Assembly: GCA_963836355.1 (NCBI GenBank)
Contig: CAWIJO010000002.1
Coordinates: 1,054,001-1,118,000 of the forward strand
Origin: Palsa-506 sp963836355
GTDB taxonomy: Bacteria; Actinomycetota; Actinomycetes; Streptosporangiales; Streptosporangiaceae
Reading direction: 5' to 3'
DNA: 64,000 nucleotides
A program made the position numbers and the translations under genes. Below are positions 32,264-40,194 of the stretch, one piece after another. Under the pieces are notes generated by a model. That model was not told the DNA's origin. It ran no database searches and saw only the letters and a list, made by a program, of their open reading frames with translations. Each line of letters opens with the position of its first letter. Positions within the stretch are counted from its first letter, which is position 1.

Positions 32264-32581
32264 ATGGCGGCCTGGATGGCCAGCGCGGCCACGTGGACCC
32301 CCCAGCGCCCGCCCGCAGACCGGCGTGACAGCGCAGCAGCGCAGACGCAGGCTGGGCAGTCCTCATCCGCCCCCGATCAGTCCCTGCCCGCCATCCCGGC
32401 GGAAGGAGGCAAGAACACCAGCCCAGCCTGCCCGCCGCTGCTGCCCGCCGCGACCAGCCAGCTCATCGCGGTGATGGCCCAGCTGACGCTCCACCATGCC
32501 CGTGCCCGGGCCCGCGCCGCATCCCCCGCCCCGGCCCCGTTCCCGTCCTCGTTCCCCGACAGGGAGACCATCCCGCCATGA
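32264..32581 (+). CDS. Small Ala/Pro-rich protein coupled to the recombinase
   Basis: At least 105 residues (MAAWMASAATWTPQRPPADR to FPSSFPDRETIPP). Family-like sequence continues upstream in the same frame (ASAYEQLRGIAAGGLGGGW) without an obvious start codon, so the true start is uncertain and may lie near the HTH-gene stop or involve a frameshift. The C-terminal part has a helical segment (LLPAATSQLIAVMAQLTLHH). Its TGA overlaps the recombinase ATG (ATGA, 32578-32581), which suggests dosage coupling. Unknown function. Confidence 0.5.
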   Translation: MAAWMASAATWTPQRPPADRRDSAAAQTQAGQSSSAPDQSLPAIPAEGGKNTSPACPPLLPAATSQLIAVMAQLTLHHARARARAASPAPAPFPSSFPDRETIPP

Positions 32582-35091
32582 GCAGCGACGCTGTGTCCAA
32601 GGTGACGGCCGCCCGGCTGTCCCGCGACGCCTACCTCTATATCCGCCAGTCGACCTTCTACCAGGTCGTCTACAACACCGAGTCCACCGCGCGGCAGTAC
32701 GATCTGCAGGGCCGGGCGCTGACCCTGGGCTGGCCGGCCGAGCGCATCCACGTCATCGACGTCGACCAGGGCCACTCCGGCGCCTCAGCCGCCGACCGGC
32801 AAGGGTTCCAGCACCTGGTCGCTGAGGTGTCACTCGGGCGCGCCGGGATCGTGCTCGGCCTGGAATGCTCCCGGCTGGCCCGCGACTCGGCCGACTGGCA
32901 GCAGCTCATCAAGATCTGCGCCCACAACGACACCCTGATCTGCGACGAAGACGGCCTGTATGACCCGGCCAGCTTCAACGACAGACTCCTGCTGGGCCTC
33001 AAGGGAACCATGGCCGAAAGCGAGCTCCATTTCCTGCGGGCGCGCATGCAAGGAGGCCTGCTGGCCAAGGCCCGCCGCGGCGAGCTGAAACGCCGCCTGC
33101 CGGCCGGCCTGGTCTACGACGCCGCCGGCACCATCATGCCCGGCCCCGACACCGAAGTCCGCGGTGCGCTGCAGCTGCTGCTGGACACCTTCACCGCCGC
33201 CGGCTCGGCCCGCGCCGTCGTGGCGGCCTTCAACGCCGCGCACCTGACCTTCCCCGGCCGCCACCAGGGCGGGCCGCACGCCGGCGAGCTGTACTTCAAG
33301 CCGCTCACCCACGACATCGTCCTGGACGTCCTGCACAACCCCGCCTACGCCGGTGCCTACGTCTACGGCCGCAGCAAGACCAGCACCGACCTGGACGGCC
33401 ACGTGCACAGCCACGTCAAGCCGGTGAGCGACTGGACCGTGCTCATCCGCGATCACCATCCCGGTTACCTGACCTGGGCCCAGTACGAGCGCAACCAGGC
33501 CGTACTCACCGCCAGCGCCGCGTCCCGCGGCGAGGACCGCACCGCCGGGCCGGCCCGCGAAGGATGCGCGCTGCTGCAAGGCGTGGTCATCTGCGGCCGC
33601 TGCGGCCGCCGCATGACCGTCGGCTACCACACCCTCGCCGACCGCACCCGCGTCCCGGCCTACCACTGCCAGCGCGCCGGGATCCAGAACGCCCGGCCCG
33701 CCTGCCAGGCCATCACCGGCGCCGGCATCGACGCCGCGATCAGTGCGCTGATCTGCGACACCCTCACTCCGCTGGCGCTGCAGACCGCCGTGGCCGTCAC
33801 CGCCGAACTGGCCGCCGACGCCCGCAAGGCCGACACGGTCCGCGCCGCCCACGTGCAGCGCGCCCAGCACGCCGCCGACACCGCAGGACGCCGCTACCTG
33901 GCCGTCGACCCCGCCAACCGGCTGGTGGCCGGCAACCTGGAAGCCGACTGGAACACCCGGCTGCGCGAGCTCGCCCAGGCCCGCGATGACTACGCCCGCG
34001 CCCGCGACGACGACGCCGCGCTCGACCATGAGCAGCAAGCTCGCGTCCTGGCCCTGGCCGCAGATTTCCCGGTCCTGTGGAACGACCCGGCCACCCCCAT
34101 GCGGGAACGCAAGCGCCTGCTCCGCCTGCTGGTCACCGACGTCACCCTCACCCGAGGCGACGACGGCGCCACCTGCTGCCAGGTCCGCTTCACCGGCGGC
34201 CAGCACCACACCCTGACCCTGCCGCGGCCGCTCACCGCCACCGAACAGCACACCACCAGCCCCGCCACCGTCGAGCTAATCGACCAGCTCCTGGACGACC
34301 ACCCCTTCGGCGAGATCGCCACAATCCTGAACGGCCGCGGGATCACCGGCGGGTGGGGACGGGCCTTCACCGTGCAGAACCTGTCCGCGCTCTGCCACGC
34401 ACGCAGCCTGAGCACCCATGCCAGCCGGCTCCGCGCCTCAGGCATGCTCACCACCGGTGAGATCGCCGCTGACCTGAAGGTGACCCCGCAGACGATCGGC
34501 AGGTGGCACCGGCGCGGCCTGATCACCGGCCGGCGCATCGACGGACGCGGAGAATGCCTCTTCCACCCCGGCCAGCACCGCCCCGAACCCGCCCGCAGGC
34601 CCGCAGCCACCCAGCACCTGCTCACCAGCCGGCAGCTCGCGGCCAGGCTCGGCATAACCTCCAGCACCATCCTGCGCTGGACCCAGCTGGGATTGGTCAC
34701 CATCGCCGCGCTCGACAACCGCGGCTTCAACCTCTACCAGCCCGGCCAGCCCCGCCCGACCCGCGATCAGATCACCGCCGCATGCCGCCCGCCAGGCACC
34801 GCTGACGCCATTACCGGCGGGCAACTCGCCGCCCGGCACGGCGTCAGCCGCTCCGCTGTTTACAAATGGCACCAGCTCGGCCTCATCCGCTCCCTCGGTA
34901 CCGACGGCACCGGCCGGAACCTCTACCACCCCGGCCAGCAGGCCCCCGGCCCCGAACAAATCCGTACCGCCCGTGCCGCCCGCCGCCACGGCTCCGGAAA
35001 CTGTCCGACCCCCGTGCCACCATCAGTTCCGCAAGGCCCAGCACCCTCGATTACCCCAGGCATCAGATCATCAACACGAGGTGCAGTGTGA
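32578..35091 (+). CDS. Large serine recombinase with three C-terminal HTH modules
   Basis: 837 residues. The catalytic domain starts AYLYIRQSTFYQVVYNTEST (nucleophile Ser25), with GLECSRLARDSADWQQLIK, GTMAESELHFLRARMQGG. A recombinase domain follows (about 190-310), then a zinc ribbon CGRCGRRMTVGYHT with YHCQRAGIQNARPACQ, and a helical coiled-coil region. The last 230 residues hold three copies of an HTH module: MLTTGEIAADLKVTPQTIGR, LLTSRQLAARLGITSSTILR, ITGGQLAARHGVSRSAVYKW, each followed by a LxxPGQ motif. It inserts and excises the element at CGTTCG. The gene ends 8 bp before attR. Confidence 0.85.
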   Translation: MSSDAVSKVTAARLSRDAYLYIRQSTFYQVVYNTESTARQYDLQGRALTLGWPAERIHVIDVDQGHSGASAADRQGFQHLVAEVSLGRAGIVLGLECSRLARDSADWQQLIKICAHNDTLICDEDGLYDPASFNDRLLLGLKGTMAESELHFLRARMQGGLLAKARRGELKRRLPAGLVYDAAGTIMPGPDTEVRGALQLLLDTFTAAGSARAVVAAFNAAHLTFPGRHQGGPHAGELYFKPLTHDIVLDVLHNPAYAGAYVYGRSKTSTDLDGHVHSHVKPVSDWTVLIRDHHPGYLTWAQYERNQAVLTASAASRGEDRTAGPAREGCALLQGVVICGRCGRRMTVGYHTLADRTRVPAYHCQRAGIQNARPACQAITGAGIDAAISALICDTLTPLALQTAVAVTAELAADARKADTVRAAHVQRAQHAADTAGRRYLAVDPANRLVAGNLEADWNTRLRELAQARDDYARARDDDAALDHEQQARVLALAADFPVLWNDPATPMRERKRLLRLLVTDVTLTRGDDGATCCQVRFTGGQHHTLTLPRPLTATEQHTTSPATVELIDQLLDDHPFGEIATILNGRGITGGWGRAFTVQNLSALCHARSLSTHASRLRASGMLTTGEIAADLKVTPQTIGRWHRRGLITGRRIDGRGECLFHPGQHRPEPARRPAATQHLLTSRQLAARLGITSSTILRWTQLGLVTIAALDNRGFNLYQPGQPRPTRDQITAACRPPGTADAITGGQLAARHGVSRSAVYKWHQLGLIRSLGTDGTGRNLYHPGQQAPGPEQIRTARAARRHGSGNCPTPVPPSVPQGPAPSITPGIRSSTRGAV

Positions 35092-35099
35092 AGCCAGAT

Positions 35100-35105
35100 C
35101 GTTCG
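35100..35105. other. attR core of the serine-recombinase element
   Basis: CGTTCG with element sequence GAAGCCAGAT on the left and host TCACTCCCG on the right. Joined ends would give attP GATCG-TT-CGATC, with 5-bp inverted arms around TT at 35102-35103. Confidence 0.7.
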
Positions 35106-36291
35106 TCACTCCCGTCAGCACGGCGCAGACCAGTTCCTGCTCCCACCGGGATATCGTGCGGGCCAGGGTGAGCAGCTCGGGAATGTCGTCGTTCTGGGCG
35201 CACCAGTCATAGAAGCGGGCGAGCCGGTCACGGACGTTGCGCTCGCAGGGAGCAGACCCGGCGAGGCGGGCACGCAGGTTCAGCACGTCGCGGAGTTTCT
35301 CCTTCGCGATCCAGGCCGCGGCGATCTCCTGGCCGTGCCGGTCAGCGCCCAGGGTGTCCATGACCTTGGCGAACTGGGCCGGGCGCAGGTGCTCCAGGTT
35401 GCGCACCAGCAGGCCCTTGACCCCGTACTCGGCGTCGCCGGAGCGGCCGCGGCGGCCGTACTTCTCCCGCACGACCCGGCGCCGAACGTCCCCGGTCATC
35501 TTGACGGCAAGCTGCACGACATGGAATAGGTCCACGACGAGGCGGGCGCCCGGCAGCATCCGCCGTACCGCGGAGGCGTAGATGCTGCACATGTCGATCG
35601 CGACGACCTGGATGTGGTCGCGCCAGGCCGGGGCGGCCTGCGCCAGCCAGTACGCGGCGTCATCGGCGGTACGGCCCTCGACCTGCCCCAGCAGCCCCTG
35701 ATCGCCGGACAGGTCGAAGAAGCACGTGTGCCAGCGGTCTGCGAGCAGCACATACTCGCCGGTCTCTTCATCAGCCAGCCAGCGGGGCCGGCCGCGGCGG
35801 TGCTCATCGATCCCCAGGTGCGCCACCAGCGACGGCGGCTGCTCTAGCACCGGATCGGCCTGCCGGGCGAACGCCTGATGAGCCACCGGCCACGACATCC
35901 GCTGCCACCGGGCGGCCTCGGCGACCGTGCAGCCGCGCTCCGCGACTTCCGCGCCCGCCAGCCCGCGCAGCCGCTCCGTCAGCCGGCACCTGGCCGGCAC
36001 GGCCGGCAGCGACTCGGTGAACGTCTTGCGCCCGCACTCGCCGTTGCCGCACTTCCAGCGCCGCTTCAGCCACGCCACCGTGACCGCGTCCGCGCCCCGG
36101 CGCAGGTCACGCGGCCGGGCCAGCACATGCTCATGCACCCTGGCCGAGCGCGTCCCGCAGTCCGGGCACGCCGCCGCGCCCGGGTGATCAGTGACCACCC
36201 ACACGGTAAGCGACCCGTCCGCCTCGGCGTCTGCCTCGGTAACCCGCAGGCCCTCCACGCCGAACAAGACAGAGGCCATATCCTGGACCAC
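35100..36291 (-). pseudogene. ISL3 transposase, 5' part
   Basis: About 397 residues of an ISL3-family DDE transposase: zinc-finger N-terminus CPDCGTRSARVHEHVLARPR, RRWKCGNGECGRKTF, HTH (GCTVAEAARWQRMSWPVAHQ), then the catalytic core LGIDEHRRGRPRWL, QVVAIDMCSIYASAVRRMLP (second Asp), VVDLFHVVQLA. Native sequence stops at GVTN (35101); in situ the frame continues 8 wrong residues into the inserted element to a stop at 35071. The rest of the gene is at 30944-31131. Confidence 0.85.
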
Positions 36292-36465
36292 AGTGCCCGC
36301 GGCTCTCTGACGATCATGATTCCTTAAGTAAGATCCATGATCTTAGAAGCCGCGGGCCTCCTGCGTTACCGCGCCACGCCCCGGCCAAGGGCCCATCTCG
36401 TGCCAGCAGGCCTGGCACCTTCAGCAAGCCGCCCCTGGCCACGCACAGTAGTCACAACACGCCAT

Positions 36466-36495
36466 GATCCCGGCTAACTTCGAAGAGCCCTATTT
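36466..36495. repeat. ISL3 terminal inverted repeat (5' end of tnp)
   Basis: GATCCCGGCTAACTTCGAAG then AGCCC; partner of 30926-30955 (2 mismatches in 30). It marks the right edge of the accessory island. Confidence 0.9.
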
Positions 36496-36582
36496 CGCCG
36501 ACGCCGGCGGTAGGCGGCCGGACGAGGGGTTCGTCAGGCTGGCCGAGATTTCACCTCGAATGAGCAGCCCCGGTGCACAGTG

Positions 36583-36646
36583 CGAATGAAACAGTGCCGG
36601 ATGAAAACCAATGCCGAATGAAAACCAGCGCCGAACGAGACGGCGC
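36583..36646. promoter_or_regulatory. Degenerate 15-17-bp tandem repeats upstream of rhaI
   Basis: Four successive units, CGAATGAAACAGTGC, CGGATGAAAACCAATGC, CGAATGAAAACCAGCGC and CGAACGAGACGGCGC, 60-125 bp before the rhaI start. TGAAAC/TGAAAAC half-sites fit a LacI-type operator array; this is inference. The 36490-36707 gap holds no gene. Confidence 0.45.
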
Positions 36647-36707
36647 CGAACAGCATGACCGAGCAGCACCGAGTTGCGCCCGAGTCCTTGCCTGGAGATG
36701 ACCTGAC

Positions 36708-37871
36708 ATGCGTGACCTGACCGCCGTGAAGACCGCGCTGAGATCACACCGGATCGAGTTGCCGTCCTGGGCGTTCGGTAACACCGGTACCCGCTTCAAG
36801 GTGTTCGCCCAGCCGGGCGTGCCGCGCACGCCCGGGGAGAAATTGCTTGACGCGGCGCAGGTGCACAAGTTCACCGGCGTCGCGCCGAGCGTGGCCGTGC
36901 ACATCCCGTGGGACAAGGTCGATGACTACGCCGCTCTCGCGCGGCACGCCGCCGACGCTGGCGTGCGGATCGGCACGGTCAATGCGAACGTCTTCCAGGA
37001 TGACGACTACAAGCTCGGCAGCGTGGCCAACCCGGATCCGCGGGTGCGCCGCAAGGCGCTCGACCACCTGCTGGAGTGCATCGACATCATGGACGCGACC
37101 GGATCGGCGGACCTGAAGCTATGGTTCGCCGACGGGACCAACTATCCGGGCCAGGACGACATCCGCGCCCGCCAGGACCGGCTCGCCGAGGCACTCCAGG
37201 CGGTCTACCAGCGGCTGGGTCCCGATCAGCGGATGCTGCTTGAGTACAAGCTGTTCGAGCCGTCGTTCTACACCATGGACGTGCCGGACTGGGGGACCTC
37301 GTACCTGCACTGCGTCGCGCTCGGCCCGCAGGCCGCGGTCGTAGTGGACACCGGGCACCATGCGCCCGGCACCAACATCGAGTTCATCGTGGCCTTGCTG
37401 CTCCGGGCCGGGCGGCTCGGCGGGTTCGACTTCAACAGCCGCTTCTACGCCGATGACGACCTGATGGTCGGCGCCGCCGACCCGTTCCAGCTGTTCCGGA
37501 TCCTGCACGAGGTGGTGACCGCCGACGCGCTTCGCCCCGCGGCCGGGGTGGCGTTCATGCTGGACCAGTGCCACAACATCGAGCCCAAGATCCCGGCCCA
37601 GATCCGGTCGGTGCTGAACGTCCAGGAAGCGACGGCCAAGGCGCTGCTCGTCGACGCCGCGGCGCTGGCCGCTGCGCAGCGGACCGGCGACGTGCTCGGC
37701 GCGAACGCGGTGCTGATGGATGCCTACAACACCGACGTCCGCCCGCTGCTCGGCGGGCTGCGCGAGGAGATGGGCCTGGACCCGGATCCGGTCGCCGCCT
37801 ACCACCGCTCCGGCCATGCCGACCGCATCGTCGCCGACCGGATCGGCGGCACCCAGGCGGGCTGGGGCTGA
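36708..37871 (+). CDS. rhaI: L-rhamnose isomerase
   Basis: 387 residues of the RhaI-type isomerase (the xylose-isomerase-like TIM barrel used by actinobacteria and Pseudomonas): LPSWAFGNTGTRFKVFAQPG, VAVHIPWDKVDDYAAL, DLKLWFADGTNYPGQDD, LLEYKLFEPSFYTMDVPDWG (metal Glu), VVVDTGHHAPGTNIEF, GGFDFNSRFYADDDLMVGA, FMLDQCHNIEPKIPAQIRSV. It converts L-rhamnose to L-rhamnulose. The ribosome site is GGAG 9-12 nt before the ATG. First gene of rhaI-rhaD-rhaB-regulator, 150 bp upstream of the aldolase gene and directly right of the mobile-element island. Confidence 0.9.
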   Translation: MRDLTAVKTALRSHRIELPSWAFGNTGTRFKVFAQPGVPRTPGEKLLDAAQVHKFTGVAPSVAVHIPWDKVDDYAALARHAADAGVRIGTVNANVFQDDDYKLGSVANPDPRVRRKALDHLLECIDIMDATGSADLKLWFADGTNYPGQDDIRARQDRLAEALQAVYQRLGPDQRMLLEYKLFEPSFYTMDVPDWGTSYLHCVALGPQAAVVVDTGHHAPGTNIEFIVALLLRAGRLGGFDFNSRFYADDDLMVGAADPFQLFRILHEVVTADALRPAAGVAFMLDQCHNIEPKIPAQIRSVLNVQEATAKALLVDAAALAAAQRTGDVLGANAVLMDAYNTDVRPLLGGLREEMGLDPDPVAAYHRSGHADRIVADRIGGTQAGWG

Positions 37872-37928
37872 CCTCCCCAGCCCGCCTGACCGGCGGGGCC
37901 GCGGCCCCGCCGCCCCACACTCCAACGC

Positions 37929-37947
37929 GTTGAATGTGACGTTCAAC
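37929..37947. promoter_or_regulatory. Inverted repeat in the rhaI-rhaD gap
   Basis: GTTGAA-TGTGACG-TTCAAC, perfect 6-bp arms with a 7-bp spacer, 74 bp before the rhaD start and beside AACGCGTT. A good candidate operator for the LacI-type regulator at 41800. Confidence 0.45.
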
Positions 37948-38020
37948 CACACCTGACTAGCCTGATGCCACATCGATCACGTTGCTGACCGCCACGTTGC
38001 GAACCGACAAGGAGGCAGGG

Positions 38021-40168
38021 ATGAGCCTGTATCAGCCACCCGCAGCCGGGCCACCCGCAGCCGGGCCATCCGCAGCCGGGCCATCCGCAGCCGGGCCATC
38101 CGCCGGCGGGCCGATTGTCGTCGCCGAGCTGCTGCGGCGCAGCAACCGGCTCGGCGCGGATCCGCGCAACACCAACTACGCCGGCGGCAACACCTCGGCG
38201 AAGGGCCTGGCGGCCGACCCGGTGACCGGCCAGGAAGTCGAGCTGCTCTGGGTGAAGGGGTCCGGCGGCGACCTCGGCACGCTGACCGCAGCCGGGCTCA
38301 CCGTGCTGCGGCTGGACCGGCTCCGCGCGCTGACCGGGGTCTACCCGGGAGTCGACCGCGAGGACGAGATGGTCGCCGCGTTCGACTACTGCCTGCACGG
38401 CCGGGGCGGGGTGGCGGGGTCAGGAACGGCCGCCGGGGCCGCGCCGTCCATCGACACGGCCATGCACGGGCTGCTGGACGCCCCGCACGTCGATCACCTG
38501 CATCCCGATTCCGGCATCGCCTTCGCCACGGCCGCCGACGGCGAGGCGCTGACCCGGGCGTGCTTCGGCGATCTCGTCGGCTGGCTGCCGTGGCGGCGGC
38601 CTGGCTTCCAGCTAGGCCTGGATATCGCCGGGTTCCGGCGGTCCAGCCCGGCCGCGATCGGGGTAATCCTCGGCGGGCACGGCATCACGGCGTGGGGCGC
38701 GGACAGCGCGGAATGCGAGGCGAACTCGCTGCGGATCATCGCCATGGCCCGGCGGTACCTGGCAGACCACGGGCGCGCGGCCCCGTTCGGCCCGGTCCTG
38801 GACGGCTACCAGCCGCTGCCGGTGGCCGAGCGGCGGGCCAGGGCCGCCGAACTGGCGCCGGTCATCCGGGGGCTGGCCTCGACCGACCGTGCCCAGGTCG
38901 GGCACTTCACCGACAGCGATGCCGTACTCGATTTCCTGGCCGGGTCCCGGCACCCGGAGCTGGCCGCGCTCGGCACCTCGTGCCCTGATCATTTCCTCCG
39001 TACCAAGATCGCGCCGCTGGTACTCGACCTGGCGCCGGCCGCCCCGTTTCAGATCGTGCGCGGCCGGCTCGCGGAACTGCACTCGGCTTACCGGGACGAG
39101 TACCGGGCTTACTACGATCGGCACGCCGACGCCGCCTCGCCGCCGATGCGCGGCGCCGACCCGGCGATCGTGCTGGTACCCGGCGTCGGCTTGTTCAGTT
39201 ACGGGCCGGACAAGCAGACCGCGCGGGTGGCCGGGGAGTTCTACGTCAACGCGATCAACGTGATGCGGGGCGCCGAGTCGGTGTCCGCCTACTCCCCCAT
39301 CAGCGAGGCGGAAAAGTTCCGCATCGAGTACTGGGAACTTGAGGAGGCCAAGCTGCGGCGGCGGCCGGCGCCGCGGCCGCTGGCGGCGCGGGTGGCGCTG
39401 GTCACCGGCGGCGGGTCCGGGATCGGCCGGGCCACCGCGCGACGGCTGGCCGCCGAGGGCGCCTGCGTGGTGGTGGCCGACCGGGACGGCGACGCCGCCC
39501 GGCAGGCTGCCGCGGAGATCGGCTCCGCCGACGTCGCGGTCGGGGTCACTTCGGACGTTACCGACGAGGACGGCGTCGCTGCCGCTTTCACCGCGGCGGC
39601 GCTTGCCTTCGGCGGCGCCGACCTGGTGGTGAGCAACGCCGGGCTGTCCATCTCCAGGCCGCTGCTTGAGACCACGCTGGCCGACTGGGACATCCTGCAC
39701 GATGTGCTGGCGCGCGGCTCGTTCCTGGTCGCCCGGGCTGCTGTCCGCGTCATGCAGGCGCAGCGGATGGGCGGCGACATCGTCTACATCTGCAGCAAGA
39801 ACTCGGTGACCGCCGGGCCGGCCAACCTGGCCTACGGCGCGGCCAAGGCCGACCAGGCGCACCAGGTCCGGCTGCTGGCGGCTGAGCTCGGCGAGCTAGG
39901 CATCCGGGTAAACGGCATCAACCCGGACGGCGTGGTGCGCGATTCCGGCATCTTCGCCGGCGGCTGGGGCGCCCAGCGGGCCGCGGTCTACGGCGTGCCG
40001 GAATCCGAACTCGGCGCGTTCTACGCGCAGCGGACGCTGCTGAAGCGCGAGGTACTGCCCGAGCACGTCGCCGCTGCCGTGGTGGCGCTGACGGCAGGCG
40101 ACCTGCCGCTGACGACGGGACTGCATATCCCGGTCGATGCCGGGGTGGCGGCCGCGTTCTTGCGCTGA
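38021..40168 (+). CDS. rhaD: Bifunctional rhamnulose-1-phosphate aldolase / short-chain dehydrogenase
   Basis: 715 residues from the ATG at 38021, with AAGGAGG well spaced. Residues about 25-430 are a class II aldolase (NTNYAGGNTSAKGLA, HVDHLHPDSGIAFATA with metal His, ILGGHGITAWG). Residues about 460-715 are an SDR dehydrogenase (LVTGGGSGIGRATARRLAAE, VVSNAGLSISRPL, catalytic YGAAKAD). This fusion (RhaE/RhaD-W type) cleaves rhamnulose-1-phosphate to dihydroxyacetone phosphate and L-lactaldehyde and oxidises the latter. The N-terminal 25 residues are a Pro/Ala/Gly repeat that looks added. Confidence 0.9.
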   Translation: MSLYQPPAAGPPAAGPSAAGPSAAGPSAGGPIVVAELLRRSNRLGADPRNTNYAGGNTSAKGLAADPVTGQEVELLWVKGSGGDLGTLTAAGLTVLRLDRLRALTGVYPGVDREDEMVAAFDYCLHGRGGVAGSGTAAGAAPSIDTAMHGLLDAPHVDHLHPDSGIAFATAADGEALTRACFGDLVGWLPWRRPGFQLGLDIAGFRRSSPAAIGVILGGHGITAWGADSAECEANSLRIIAMARRYLADHGRAAPFGPVLDGYQPLPVAERRARAAELAPVIRGLASTDRAQVGHFTDSDAVLDFLAGSRHPELAALGTSCPDHFLRTKIAPLVLDLAPAAPFQIVRGRLAELHSAYRDEYRAYYDRHADAASPPMRGADPAIVLVPGVGLFSYGPDKQTARVAGEFYVNAINVMRGAESVSAYSPISEAEKFRIEYWELEEAKLRRRPAPRPLAARVALVTGGGSGIGRATARRLAAEGACVVVADRDGDAARQAAAEIGSADVAVGVTSDVTDEDGVAAAFTAAALAFGGADLVVSNAGLSISRPLLETTLADWDILHDVLARGSFLVARAAVRVMQAQRMGGDIVYICSKNSVTAGPANLAYGAAKADQAHQVRLLAAELGELGIRVNGINPDGVVRDSGIFAGGWGAQRAAVYGVPESELGAFYAQRTLLKREVLPEHVAAAVVALTAGDLPLTTGLHIPVDAGVAAAFLR
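38041..38100 (+). repeat. 15-bp in-frame minisatellite, 4 units
   Basis: Four copies of CGCAGCCGGGCCAYC encoding AAGPP/AAGPS at the N-terminus of the aldolase/dehydrogenase (residues 8-27). Confidence 0.9.
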
Positions 40169-40194
40169 CAGCTTGCCGACAGGAGGTGACCGGG

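Larger units (their letters stand above)
31126..35105 (+). mobile_element. Serine-recombinase mobile element, 3,974 bp
   Basis: Bounded by identical CGTTCG cores (31126-31131 and 35100-35105) inside the ISL3 transposase gene; deletion between the cores restores that gene exactly. Contents, all on the plus strand: a DUF5372-like protein, an HTH protein, a small Ala-rich protein and a large serine recombinase. The last two overlap by 4 bp. All frames are open, so the element may be functional and recently inserted. Confidence 0.85.
30932..36489 (-). mobile_element. ISL3-family element, split by a serine-recombinase element
   Basis: Terminal inverted repeats at 30926-30955 and 36466-36495 enclose a split ISL3 transposase gene on the minus strand. 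Subtracting the 3,974-bp insertion leaves about 1,584 bp, normal for ISL3. No direct target duplication was found next to the ends; flanking bases are instead weakly inverted (AAATA). It lies immediately right of the IS3 element. Confidence 0.85.

Noticed and set aside
31455..32474. Long Arg-rich plus-strand frame within the serine element
   Set aside because: It overlaps the HTH gene in a different frame and has the composition of a shadow frame; the HTH frame has clear domain content.
30924..36497. Target-site duplication of the ISL3 element
   Set aside because: Flanks ACAAATAC and CTATTTCG are not direct repeats; they are weakly inverted, so no duplication can be claimed.
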